Source: Fibrobacter sp.
GTDB taxonomy: Bacteria; Fibrobacterota; Fibrobacteria; Fibrobacterales; Fibrobacteraceae
Assembly: GCA_017615055.1 (NCBI GenBank)
Contig: JAGAAW010000029.1
Coordinates: 1 to 43,622 of the forward strand
Direction of reading: 5' to 3'
DNA: 43,622 bases
The notes under the pieces were generated by a model. It was not told the origin of the DNA and did no database searches. It worked only from the letters and a program-made list of their open reading frames with translations. The translations under genes were made by a program, and so were the position numbers. Positions 31,342-39,639 of this stretch are shown piece after piece; within the stretch, counting starts at the first letter, position 1, and every line of letters starts with the position of its first letter.

Positions 31342-33623
31342 TCTGCTGGCGTAGGCTTGCCGGCTATTCCATAGCCGTTCTGGCGACGTCCGTATTGCTG
31401 GCCTGTGCTCCGAATCAGGCGGCAAATGGGCTTGCTGACGTGCAGGTGCAGGAAGCACCTGTGAGCGATACGCTGTCGTTTGCCGAATGGTCGCTCAGGT
31501 TCAAGGTCTCCGATTCGCTTGCCATGCGCCCCTCGTGGGAAAACTACCAGTACGCACTGCAGGCGATGGACAACCAGGAATGGAACCAGGCACGCCGCTA
31601 CCTGAACCGCTCGCTCCGTAATCTTGTAACAGAACATTTTGATTCAACCTACGCGAACGTAAGCCCCAAGGAGGATTCCCTCTACAGGCTCAAGATGTCC
31701 GTGCTATTGGTGCGTGCACTCGACGAGGTGTACCCCAACGAAGTGACTGGCGCCGACGAAGGCCCGCTCGACGGCATATTCCAGGACGAGAGCGTCCTTG
31801 CCGACAGTGCCTCGCTCACGAGCCTCGAGGACCAGCTCGATTCCCTCGACGTGAACGAATTCACGCTCCCTATCAAGTTCAACGAGCGCGTGCTACAGGA
31901 GGTATTCTACCTCACCTCGAAGGCGAAGAGCTTTACCGAGGGCTCGCTCAGCCGCAAGACCGCCTACGATTCCCTTGTTTACGCAAAGCTCGCCGAGCAC
32001 AACATGCCCCGCGACCTCATCTTCCTTTCCCTCGTGGAATCCGGCTTCAAGGTGAAGGCCTATAGCCGCGCGAAGGCTTCTGGCCTGTGGCAGTTTATTC
32101 CTGAAACGGGCAAGCGCTATGGCCTGAGTGTTGACTACTGGGTCGACATGCGCCGTAACCCCGAGATGGCTACCGAGGCCGCGCTCAATTACCTTTCTTA
32201 CCTGTACAACGAGTTTGGCGACTGGCTCCTTGCCATGGCGGCCTACAACTGCGGTGAAGGCCGTATCCGTCGCGAAATCCGTGAATGGAAGGCAGATTCT
32301 ACGCACGATACCACTCAGGCCGTGACCTACTGGGACCTGGAACTCCCGAAGGAGACGATGCACTACGTTCCGCGTATCCTCGCGGCGATGGTCATCGGTC
32401 ATTACCCGGAACAGTACGATATTACCGTGAAGCAGACCTATCGCCCGCAGTTTGATACCGTAACGGTGTTCGATTCTTTCTCGCTCGAGGAAGTGGCGAA
32501 ACTCCTGAAGGTTCCGGAGGATACGCTCCGCACGCTCAATATGGAACTTGTGATGTGGTGTACGCCGCCTAACGTGGATTCCTACCTGCTGCGCCTGCCG
32601 TTCGGTACCCGCTCCGCATTTGTCGAGGGCTATGACCGCATGCAGAAGAACTCGTTCTCCAGCTGGCACCATCACAGGGTCAAGAAGGGCGAGAACCTGG
32701 GGGCGATTGCCAAGCAGTACGGCATTACCGTCACCGAGCTCAAGCTCGCGAACAACCTCAAGAACGACCGCGTGCGTCAGGGCAAGACGCTCCTGATTCC
32801 TATCAAGGTGAGCCCGAAGAAGTCCTCGGGCAAGAAGCCGCTCAAGGTCCGCACCTACGTGGTGGAACTGAGCGACAACCTCGCATCCATTGCCCGCCAG
32901 TTCGGCGTCTCGCAGGAATCCCTGCGCATATGGAACCAGATGGAGCCGACCGCGGTTGTCAAGCCCGGCGATACGATTTTTGTCTCGAAGCCCGAGCTCA
33001 AGCCCGCGGGCGAGATGAAGAAGATTGAACTCAAGAAGGGTGAACGCTATGTGGTGGGCGCGGGTGATACCTACGCGAACATTGCCGAGGCGCTCTCCAT
33101 ACCTACGCGCCTCCTGATGGAAGCGAATAGCGGGTTTATCCGCAGGCTTACCATCGGTGATTCCCTTGTAATTCCGGCATACACGCCGCCGAAGAAGCCT
33201 GCAAAGCCCGAACCGAAGGCCGATACCAAGAAGGACGACAAGAAGGCGGAAAAGGCGAAGAAGACTGCCGATAAGGTCGCGCCCACGAAGGGCAATACCT
33301 ATGTGGTGGAATCGGGCGATAACCTCTACTACATCGCGAAGAAGTTCTCCTGCACGGTCGATGACCTGATGGCTTGGAATGGGCTTACCAACTCGAACAT
33401 CCATCCGGGCGATACGCTCGTGGTGCGCGGTTCGAAGAACTCCTCGAAGGACAAGCCTGCCGAAAAGGCTGACGGGTTCATCACCTACACGGTGAAGCAG
33501 GGCGATTCCCTCTATGACCTTGCGAAGTCCTACAAGACGACCAAGGAAGATATCATGAAGTGGAACGGGCTCAAGGATACAAAGATCAAGCCCGGCGATA
33601 AATTGAAAATTAAGAAGCCTTAA
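31338..33623 (+). CDS. MltD-like lytic transglycosylase lipoprotein with five LysM domains
   Basis: A 761-residue periplasmic peptidoglycan lyase. The lipobox ends at Cys23 (LLAC). The SLT domain (about 215-345) has the catalytic Glu in SLVESGF, then SGLWQFIPETG and AAYNCGEGRI. Five LysM modules follow: about 438-484, 500-547, 570-616, 652-697 and 713-760, with a Lys/Ala-rich linker between the third and fourth. E. coli MltD has two LysM. GTG is the start, overlapping the stop of the acidic small gene. It cuts glycan strands; the LysM array should hold it on peptidoglycan. Confidence 0.93.
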   Translation: MICWRRLAGYSIAVLATSVLLACAPNQAANGLADVQVQEAPVSDTLSFAEWSLRFKVSDSLAMRPSWENYQYALQAMDNQEWNQARRYLNRSLRNLVTEHFDSTYANVSPKEDSLYRLKMSVLLVRALDEVYPNEVTGADEGPLDGIFQDESVLADSASLTSLEDQLDSLDVNEFTLPIKFNERVLQEVFYLTSKAKSFTEGSLSRKTAYDSLVYAKLAEHNMPRDLIFLSLVESGFKVKAYSRAKASGLWQFIPETGKRYGLSVDYWVDMRRNPEMATEAALNYLSYLYNEFGDWLLAMAAYNCGEGRIRREIREWKADSTHDTTQAVTYWDLELPKETMHYVPRILAAMVIGHYPEQYDITVKQTYRPQFDTVTVFDSFSLEEVAKLLKVPEDTLRTLNMELVMWCTPPNVDSYLLRLPFGTRSAFVEGYDRMQKNSFSSWHHHRVKKGENLGAIAKQYGITVTELKLANNLKNDRVRQGKTLLIPIKVSPKKSSGKKPLKVRTYVVELSDNLASIARQFGVSQESLRIWNQMEPTAVVKPGDTIFVSKPELKPAGEMKKIELKKGERYVVGAGDTYANIAEALSIPTRLLMEANSGFIRRLTIGDSLVIPAYTPPKKPAKPEPKADTKKDDKKAEKAKKTADKVAPTKGNTYVVESGDNLYYIAKKFSCTVDDLMAWNGLTNSNIHPGDTLVVRGSKNSSKDKPAEKADGFITYTVKQGDSLYDLAKSYKTTKEDIMKWNGLKDTKIKPGDKLKIKKP

Positions 33624-33630
33624 TGAGACT

Positions 33631-33748
33631 AGGGAGGGCGCCCACCGGGCTGGCCCTCCTTAAGACCCTCCCGACACTTAATAATCCGCTCAAAACAGGT
33701 CGCATGCCTCTGGTACGCGCGGATTATTTGCGTGGGCACCTTCGGTGC
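33631..33748. repeat. Composite dispersed repeat, copy 2 (inverted)
   Basis: The reverse complement of copy 1 at 13088-13199: a GGGAGGG-type hairpin (33631-33661, 9-bp stem with one wobble), TAAGACCCTCCC, CACTTAATAATCCGC, a 29-base interior, GCGGATTATTTGCGTGGG and GCACC/GGTGC. It fills the gap between two convergent genes. Confidence 0.85.
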
Positions 33749-33749
33749 T

Positions 33750-34529
33750 TTAGAACAGGTCGATTGTCATGCTGACGTAGGGCTGGAGGAAGGCGTTGAA
33801 GTCAAGCATGAACTCCTCGTTTTCCTTCTTGTCCGAAATGGGCTGCTCGTAGTACGTGTGGAAGTATTCGTGCGTATTGCGGATGCCGCCGGCAAGCGTA
33901 AATGCATGGAAGGCGACGCGCAGGCCCGCGCCGTAGGTATAACCCCAGATTGCGGGGGCGAGGAACTTGGAATCGTTCTGGAAGAACGTCTTGCCGGTAA
34001 TGCCTCCCACGAAGCCGTAGAGCTTGCACATGAACTGGTAGTTGTAGCTGCTGTACAGCGGGACGCCGAAGTCAACGCCGATCTGGGCGAGAGCGATGTG
34101 AATCTGGTGGTGGCCCTCGATGTCATCCTTCTCGACAGGGACGTTCCAGCCATCGTATTCGATATCCATCGCTTCCTGGAGCTTGTAGGCGTCATTGAGG
34201 TACCGGTCCTTGTAGGAAACACCCAGGAACTGGTAGGCGAGGATAGCGTAGAGGCCGACGTAGTTATTGAAGGGGAGAATACCCGTACCGCCGAAGGTGA
34301 ACGTGTTGTTCACGTCGATATCGTATCTGCGGCCGTTTACCCTGTACGACCAGTCTACGTTATCCATCTTGATGTTCGTGAACTCGATGTAGGGGCCGAT
34401 GGCGAAGCGTTCTTCGTACTCGTTGACGTCGCTCCTGTTGTCAGCGGCCATGGAATTGTCGATAAAGACAGTGTCGGCGAAGCAAAAAGCGGCTGCACCG
34501 AGGGTTAAGGCAAAGAAAAATTTACTCAT
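33750..34529 (-). CDS. Probable outer-membrane beta-barrel protein, unknown family
   Basis: A 259-residue exported protein with signal peptide 1-18 (ends CFA). The mature part alternates aromatic-rich strands (FAIGPYIEFTNI, NYVGLYAILAYQFLGVSY, LYGFVGGITGKTFF, YTYGAGLRVAFHAFTLAGGI) and ends in MTIDLF, with a C-terminal Phe as in outer-membrane barrels. No named family is recognised. TAAATTTC lies five bases before the ATG. Confidence 0.78.
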   Translation of the reverse strand: MSKFFFALTLGAAAFCFADTVFIDNSMAADNRSDVNEYEERFAIGPYIEFTNIKMDNVDWSYRVNGRRYDIDVNNTFTFGGTGILPFNNYVGLYAILAYQFLGVSYKDRYLNDAYKLQEAMDIEYDGWNVPVEKDDIEGHHQIHIALAQIGVDFGVPLYSSYNYQFMCKLYGFVGGITGKTFFQNDSKFLAPAIWGYTYGAGLRVAFHAFTLAGGIRNTHEYFHTYYEQPISDKKENEEFMLDFNAFLQPYVSMTIDLF

Positions 34530-34534
34530 GACGG

Positions 34535-34542
34535 GAAATTTA
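34535..34542 (-). promoter_or_regulatory. Promoter core TAAATTTC of the 34529 gene
   Basis: TAAATTTC on the minus strand, CCGTC and then ATG; no Shine-Dalgarno sequence. Confidence 0.45.
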
Positions 34543-34641
34543 AAAAAATTTGGAAAAAAAAATTTTTTTGTGAATAAATTGGCTAAAAAAAGTGTAATTT
34601 TAGAGGCATAAGAACAAAAACACCTTTTTTGGAGTAAAAAA

Positions 34642-35415
34642 ATGAAGAAAACCCTTCTTGGACTTTGTGGTCTCGGCCTTGCATTTTCACTTGTCGCCTG
34701 TGGTGACGACGTCAACTTTAAGGACCCGGCTTCCGTGCAGGCTTTCCTTGCCAAGAGCGATCCCCAGGGTGTCCGCAAGGCTCTTGAAAACAAGCACATT
34801 GCTTTCAATGCGAACAACTTCATCAACTATGCTTTCAACAGCGATACGCTCATGATGACCGTGTTCCTGAAGGCCTCCTACGAAATTGATGCCATTGCCG
34901 ATAACGGCAACAACGCAGTCGCCATTGCCGCTAACAAGGGCAACGTGATGGTGCTGAACTACCTCTTTGACCATGGTGCAAAGGCCAACGTCAAGAACAG
35001 CAACGGTGAAGCCGTGCTCGACAACGCTGTGATGATGGGTAATGCCGATGTGGTGAAGATTCTCATCGACCAGCTCAAGAAGGAAGGTGCTGATCCGGCA
35101 ACGCTCGGTACTGCAGTGCTTATCGCTGCCAAGACGGGCAAGGTCGATATGCTCCAGGTGCTCGCCGATGCAGGTGCTCCGCTCGAGAGCCGTGGCCCGG
35201 ATGGCTACCTCCCGCTCCACTGGACCGTCAAGTCTGGCAACTACGATGCCATGATGTTCCTCATCGAGAAGGGTGCCGATGTGAACGCCAAGTGCGGTCA
35301 GGGCTACTCTGTGCTCGATTGGGCTACCAACGAAGGCTACACACGTCTGATCAAGGCCCTGAAGAAGGCCGGTGCCAAGAACACTGCGCAGTACTTCAAG
35401 GATTCCAAGAAGTAA
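34642..35415 (+). CDS. Ankyrin-repeat lipoprotein
   Basis: A 257-residue lipoprotein with lipobox LVAC (Cys20). From about residue 75 to 250 it consists of ankyrin-type repeats of about 33 residues, with repeated ADNGNNAVAIAANKGN, HGAKANVKNSNGEAVLD, GADVNAKCGQGYSVLDWA patterns. It is probably a periplasmic or outer-membrane-bound binding scaffold. GGAG lies 10 bases before the ATG, with TAATTTTA at 34595-34602 as a possible promoter core and a leader of about 35 bases. A terminator separates it from the TonB-type operon. Confidence 0.9.
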   Translation: MKKTLLGLCGLGLAFSLVACGDDVNFKDPASVQAFLAKSDPQGVRKALENKHIAFNANNFINYAFNSDTLMMTVFLKASYEIDAIADNGNNAVAIAANKGNVMVLNYLFDHGAKANVKNSNGEAVLDNAVMMGNADVVKILIDQLKKEGADPATLGTAVLIAAKTGKVDMLQVLADAGAPLESRGPDGYLPLHWTVKSGNYDAMMFLIEKGADVNAKCGQGYSVLDWATNEGYTRLIKALKKAGAKNTAQYFKDSKK

Positions 35416-35442
35416 GCCTTATTTAACGCATTTTTTCGCAAG

Positions 35443-35479
35443 GAACCGTGGTCTAGAGGCCGCGGTTCTTTGTATTTTT
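35443..35479 (+). terminator. Terminator after the ankyrin lipoprotein gene
   Basis: GAACCGTGG, eight-base loop, CCGCGGTTC (one wobble) and TTTGTATTTTT. Its T-rich end contains the TATTTTTC element of the next gene. Confidence 0.8.
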
Positions 35480-35480
35480 C
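35473..35480 (+). promoter_or_regulatory. Promoter-like TATTTTTC before the DUF3450 gene
   Basis: TATTTTTC, GCTT and then ATG 35485, the common 4-base spacing. It overlaps the upstream terminator tail. Confidence 0.45.
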
Positions 35481-35484
35481 GCTT

Positions 35485-36276
35485 ATGAATTTTCCCTTCT
35501 CGAAACTACTCGTATGTATCGGGCTCGTTGCCGTAATGGCCGGAGCCCAAGAGACGGTGGAAAGCGTTCGTCGCCAGATCAAGGCGGTCGAGGCTGAAAC
35601 CTCACGCGAAAAATCCCTGCACGATGCCGAAAAGAAGCGTCACTCCGAGTTTATCGAAGTTGGCCGCAAGAAGGTACAGGCACTTGCCGGGCAGAACAAG
35701 ACGCTCAAGGCGGAAATCGATTCGCTGAAGGCGGAACTTAGCCACATTGCCGAAGCCCGCCAGAAGACGATGGGAACCATCCGCTGGTACGAAAGCCGCA
35801 AGACGAAGTACAACGAGTCCCTGGCGAAGGTTATCGATTCGCTGGTGCCCGTATTCGAGTCCGACTTCCCGTACCGGAACGAGGAAACCATCAAGAGCGT
35901 CCAGGAAATCGCGGACCAGCTCCACAAGGGCGTTATCGAGGCTGACGATGCACTGAACCGTACGCTCGAGGTATTCTACGACCGCATCCGCCTGGGTTAC
36001 ACGACCGAGGTGTGGAAGGGATTCTTGCAGGTGGATGCCCGCAGCGTTCCCGGGACTTACCTGCGCTATGGTGCGGTAGCATCGATCTTTGTGAGCAACG
36101 ACGGCAACGACGTGCTCTGGCTTGCCCGTACCGCCGATGGAGGATACTCCTGGAAGAACGTGTCCGATGACCTTGCGATGCGCACAGTACTGAAGGACGT
36201 GATGAAGGTTGCCGAAGGGAAAACGGCTCCGAGGCTCGTGACCATACCGGTCGCATTCCCGAAGGAGGCTAAATAA
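35485..36276 (+). CDS. DUF3450 periplasmic protein of the TonB2-like operon
   Basis: A 263-residue exported protein with signal peptide 1-20 (ends AGA) and a long coiled coil (about 22-95), then a globular part with WYESRKTKYNESL, FPYRNEE and GYTTEVWKGFL, matching DUF3450. In gammaproteobacterial TonB2-type operons a DUF3450 gene stands first, before ttpC-exbB-exbD-tonB-TPR, as here. The stop overlaps the next start (TAATG). The start is ATG 35485, because codons before it overlap the terminator. Confidence 0.88.
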   Translation: MNFPFSKLLVCIGLVAVMAGAQETVESVRRQIKAVEAETSREKSLHDAEKKRHSEFIEVGRKKVQALAGQNKTLKAEIDSLKAELSHIAEARQKTMGTIRWYESRKTKYNESLAKVIDSLVPVFESDFPYRNEETIKSVQEIADQLHKGVIEADDALNRTLEVFYDRIRLGYTTEVWKGFLQVDARSVPGTYLRYGAVASIFVSNDGNDVLWLARTADGGYSWKNVSDDLAMRTVLKDVMKVAEGKTAPRLVTIPVAFPKEAK

Positions 36277-37850
36277 TGAAATTCGAAATTCGGAATTCGG
36301 AATTAGGAATTGGCCTCAATCGTCATCCTGAGCGAAGCGCGAAGCGCGGAGTCGAAGGATCCAGTGCACGTTTCTTCATACCTCTTGTTGTAGCAGCATT
36401 CGCAATTCTCGCTCCCGCAGCCCATGCACAGCAGAACTCCGACATCGATGCGGTGAAGAAGCGCGCAGAACTCAATAGCGCGAAGGCCGACTTGGAAGAG
36501 GCCCGCAAGAAGCGTGACATGGCTGTTGCCGCCCGCTGGAAGGACCGCGAGACGGCGAACCAGGAACGCGAGATGTTCAATGACAAGTATCAGGAAAACA
36601 AGGAGAAGGTCGATGCCCTGATGTCGGAACGTGCCCGCCTGTTCGAGGACGTGCGCGTGGCCCGCGAGGACTTGGCCCAGGTGAAACTCCAGGCCGAAAA
36701 GGCCCGTGCCGAATTCCTGTCCTTGGCTGCCGGTCCGGAGCGCCTCGAGACGCTTGCGAAGTTCCAGGAACAGGGTGTTCCCTTCAAGATGGTAGAACGC
36801 GTAGAAGTACAGAACAAGGTGAAGAAGGAGATGGGCCTCTACAAGGATGACCCGCTCCGCATTGCAAAGGGCGTGCTCGATGCTGCCCGCGCCGAGATGG
36901 CGTTCACTCGTGAGGCGACTGTCGAGAAGGCGGAACTCATGTTCGGTTCTGCCGTGGCGCAGGGCGACCGCATGCGCCTTGGCGGGCTCTATGCCTTGCA
37001 GATGGCAAACGTCGCCGATATCCACGGGTTGCACGCGGCTGCGCTCATGCTCCCGGTTGCCGGCGAAAAGAAGCGTACCTACAGTTGGCAGGAGAACCTG
37101 ACTCCCGAGACGAAGAAAAATGTCGCGAAGGTCTTTGCGAACGTGAACGATTCCGCATTCGTGATGGTGCCGGTAGACGTGCTCCTGAGTACGGAACTTT
37201 CTAGCGAACTTGCAAACCATACGGAAACCACCTGGAAGGACGACTTCAAGCAGTTCTTCAAGAACGGCGGTATCCTGATGTACCCGATTGCGACGCTGTT
37301 CGGGCTCGGGCTCCTGATATTCCTCATCAAGTTCATCTGGATTATGGTGGCAAGTTTTGGCGGGCTTTCGGCGCGGCGCGCGCTGAAGGCACTCGAGAAG
37401 GGCGACGTGGAGACAGCGCGCGTACAGTCCGCAAAGTCCCACGGCAAGGTAGGGAAGGTATTGCGGACTGTACTGGGTAAGGATTACCCGGGCCGCGCCC
37501 CTGCAGAAAAGGCCCTGGAAGAACTCTTCTCTGCCGAAGTCCCGAAGATTGAATCAGGCCTTACCTGGGTTTCCGTGTTTGCCTCTACCGCACCGTTACT
37601 CGGCCTCCTGGGTACGGTGATGGGTATGATTGAACTCTTCGACGTCATTACGATGCACGGCACTAGTGACCCGAAACTCCTTGCGGGCGGCATTTCCATT
37701 GCCCTCGTGACTACGGAAGCGGGCCTGATGGTGGCTATTCCGCTGCAGCTATTGCACACGTTCCTTGTGAACCGTTGCGATGCATTGCGCAGCCGTATGG
37801 AAAAGGCTGGGCTTGCCGTACTCAACGCCCTCTGGATAAAGGAAAAGTAG
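36276..37850 (+). CDS. TtpC-like ExbB/MotA proton-channel protein with N-terminal repeat-coded extension
   Basis: A 524-residue protein. GAAGGAGG and the TAATG overlap support ATG 36276, which places about 34 residues before a signal-like hydrophobic core (RFFIPLVVAAFAILAPAAHA). Those 34 residues are encoded by a degenerate AATTCGGAATT run and the 43-bp dispersed repeat. A periplasmic coiled coil (about 60-330) follows, then a transmembrane segment (about 340-365) and the MotA/TolQ/ExbB domain (STAPLLGLLGTVMGMIELF and TTEAGLMVAIPLQLLHTFLV, about 425-500). This is the layout of TtpC in Vibrio-type TonB2 systems. Confidence 0.88.
   Translation: MKFEIRNSELGIGLNRHPERSAKRGVEGSSARFFIPLVVAAFAILAPAAHAQQNSDIDAVKKRAELNSAKADLEEARKKRDMAVAARWKDRETANQEREMFNDKYQENKEKVDALMSERARLFEDVRVAREDLAQVKLQAEKARAEFLSLAAGPERLETLAKFQEQGVPFKMVERVEVQNKVKKEMGLYKDDPLRIAKGVLDAARAEMAFTREATVEKAELMFGSAVAQGDRMRLGGLYALQMANVADIHGLHAAALMLPVAGEKKRTYSWQENLTPETKKNVAKVFANVNDSAFVMVPVDVLLSTELSSELANHTETTWKDDFKQFFKNGGILMYPIATLFGLGLLIFLIKFIWIMVASFGGLSARRALKALEKGDVETARVQSAKSHGKVGKVLRTVLGKDYPGRAPAEKALEELFSAEVPKIESGLTWVSVFASTAPLLGLLGTVMGMIELFDVITMHGTSDPKLLAGGISIALVTTEAGLMVAIPLQLLHTFLVNRCDALRSRMEKAGLAVLNALWIKEK
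36279..36364. repeat. Degenerate AATTCGGAATT run plus 43-bp dispersed repeat inside a gene
   Basis: Imperfect 7-9 base units (36279-36312) are followed by a 43-bp element (36322-36364) that differs from 19342-19384 at one base. The whole stretch is in frame with the TtpC-like gene, just after its start codon. Confidence 0.88.
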
Positions 37851-37853
37851 CCC

Positions 37854-38597
37854 TTGATTACGGGCGTCGACCAGAATTCGCTTTTCGAAGCGGCCATGAA
37901 CATCCTCCTTAGGGGAGGGTGGGTGCTTGCGCCTATCTTTTTGCTCGGCTGGTTCGGCTGGTTCCTGATGCTCGAACGCTACGGCTACTACTTCATGCTC
38001 AAGGGCAAGTCCGTTTCTGCATTCTGGAAGAACCTGCAGAAGAAGGGCGAGTCCGTTGCCTTCGATTCGCTCGGCAAGCGCCCCTACGGATATTTCTATG
38101 CGCTGGCGAAGGACGTGCGCGATTACCGCGGGCAGGGTCCTGTAGCCGTGCGTAACGCGATGGAGGCTACGCGCCACCGCATATCCGTGAACCTTTCCAA
38201 GTCGCTCAAGACAATTTCTACCTGCGCCGCACTTGCGCCCATGATGGGCCTCCTGGGTACGGTCTCGGGCATGGTGCATACCTTCGAGACCATACAGCAG
38301 TTCGGTTTCGGGAACCCGGTGCTCCTTGCCGATGGCATCTCGGAAGCGCTCCTTACTACGCAGGCGGGCTTGCTCGTGGCATTCCCGCTGATGCTGGCCT
38401 ACAACTACCTCTCCAGTTGCGTGGAGAAGGTCGAGGACAGCGCCTGGAGCGAGGCGCTCAAGTACGAATCGTTTGTTTTTGAAAGTTCCGGATGTCATCC
38501 TGGAGAGAAGGCCCCTGAGCTTGTCGAAGGGCCGACCGATAGGATCCAGAATGCGGAAAATCCTGATTCACATGAAAGTGTAGAGGAGGATAAATGA
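37854..38597 (+). CDS. exbB: ExbB/TolQ-type proton-channel subunit with repeat-coded tail
   Basis: A 247-residue inner-membrane protein with three hydrophobic segments: about 18-45, 115-145 (TCAALAPMMGLLGTVSGMVHTF) and 160-190 (LLTTQAGLLVAFPLMLAYNYL). TTG is the start, with GGAAAAG upstream. The last 37 residues or so (from about 210) are coded by a dispersed repeat (38494-38549) and look unlike the family. The stop overlaps exbD as ATGA. With ExbD and TonB it should form the energy-transducing motor in the inner membrane. Confidence 0.9.
   Translation: MITGVDQNSLFEAAMNILLRGGWVLAPIFLLGWFGWFLMLERYGYYFMLKGKSVSAFWKNLQKKGESVAFDSLGKRPYGYFYALAKDVRDYRGQGPVAVRNAMEATRHRISVNLSKSLKTISTCAALAPMMGLLGTVSGMVHTFETIQQFGFGNPVLLADGISEALLTTQAGLLVAFPLMLAYNYLSSCVEKVEDSAWSEALKYESFVFESSGCHPGEKAPELVEGPTDRIQNAENPDSHESVEEDK
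38494..38549. repeat. Dispersed repeat variant at the 3' end of exbB
   Basis: It begins GTCATCCTG and ends AGGATCCAG like the 43-bp element, but its interior is GGCCCCTGAGCTTGTCGAAGG-like with a GGCCC/GGGCC stem. The interior core also occurs twice in rho (10449-10496). It is translated in frame. Confidence 0.8.
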
Positions 38598-38998
38598 GTT
38601 TTATACGTAAAAGGACACGCGATGCGGGCGGAATAGATGTTTCGCCGATGCTCGACATGGTGTTCATCCTGCTCATCTTCTTTATCGTGACATCCACGTT
38701 CACGCGCGAGACAGGTGTGGACGTGACGAAGCCGAAGGCAAGTTCTGCGAAGGAACTCGCGAAGGAAAGCATATTAATTGGCGTGACGCGTCAGGGTACG
38801 ATACACATCAACGAGACCCAGGTGAACCTCTCTACGCTTCAGACCGTTTTACGCCAGATGATGGCCGAGGCTCCGGACCGCCCGGTGATTATCGTGAGCG
38901 ACCGTGACGCCCCCAACGGCGTGGTGGTGGATATTCTTGACGAATGTAACTTGGCGAAAGTCCGCAAGGTTTCAATCTCCGCGAATAAAGAGGAATAG
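38594..38998 (+). CDS. exbD: ExbD/TolR-type subunit
   Basis: A 134-residue protein with one transmembrane helix (about 20-40). The proton-relay Asp is in SPMLDMVFILLIFF (about residue 21), and the periplasmic domain follows with VDVTKP and PVIIVSDRDAPNG. GAGGAGG precedes the ATG, which overlaps the exbB stop. The stop overlaps the tonB start (TAGTG). Confidence 0.95.
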   Translation: MSFIRKRTRDAGGIDVSPMLDMVFILLIFFIVTSTFTRETGVDVTKPKASSAKELAKESILIGVTRQGTIHINETQVNLSTLQTVLRQMMAEAPDRPVIIVSDRDAPNGVVVDILDECNLAKVRKVSISANKEE

Positions 38999-39639
38999 TG
39001 GTCGACTTTCTCGCTAAATATTTCCGGTTCCCGGCAGCATTCGTGCTCTCGTTTATCGTGAGTGCGGTGTTCTTCCTTGCGATTCCGGTGCTGAACGCCC
39101 TGCTTTTCGACAAGGGCGTAAAGACGGAGAAGGAACTCGACGCCGTAACGGAAGTGGAAGTGCTCGTGAGCGAAAAGAAGCCCGAGGTGAAGCAGAAGGT
39201 GATTCGCACCATCGTGAACCCGAACCCGTTCAAGATTACCTCGAACATGGGGGTATCCCGTAGCCAGAATTTCCAGATGGATCTCTCGCTGGCACGCGGT
39301 GCGGCAGGCGATGGCGTTGCCGTGGGTACGGGCTCGATGGAAAACGTGGTGTACGAGGCGGGCGAGGTGGACGAGCAGGCGCAGGTTCTTAAGGAAGTGC
39401 AGCCGAAGTTCCCCGACCGCGCGAAGAAACTCGGTATTTCGGGCTACGTGAAGGTTATGGTCGTCATCGACGTGTATGGTGACGTGGCGCAGGCGAGCGT
39501 AATGAGTCTAGACCCTCCGGGTTACGGTTTCGAGAACGAGGCCCTGAAGGCCGTAAAGCAGTGGAAGTTCAGTCCCGCGCACTTGGGCGGATATCCCGTG
39601 GCACAGAAGGCCACAAAGGAGTTCCGCTTTGTCAAATGA
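38998..39639 (+). CDS. tonB: TonB-family energy transducer
   Basis: A 213-residue protein with an N-terminal transmembrane anchor (about 12-38), a short linker with charged residues (EVLVSEKKPEVKQK) and no long Pro-rich spacer, and a C-terminal TonB domain (about 130-213: PKFPDRAKKLGISGYVKVMVVI, then FENEALKAVKQWKFSPA). The shortened spacer is typical of TonB2-like proteins. GTG is the start, with AAAGAGG upstream. The stop overlaps the next gene. Confidence 0.93.
   Translation: MVDFLAKYFRFPAAFVLSFIVSAVFFLAIPVLNALLFDKGVKTEKELDAVTEVEVLVSEKKPEVKQKVIRTIVNPNPFKITSNMGVSRSQNFQMDLSLARGAAGDGVAVGTGSMENVVYEAGEVDEQAQVLKEVQPKFPDRAKKLGISGYVKVMVVIDVYGDVAQASVMSLDPPGYGFENEALKAVKQWKFSPAHLGGYPVAQKATKEFRFVK

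Noticed and set aside
31893..33404. A 503-codon minus-strand frame opposite the LysM transglycosylase
   Set aside because: The sense strand has clear SLT and LysM motifs; the antisense protein is a shadow.
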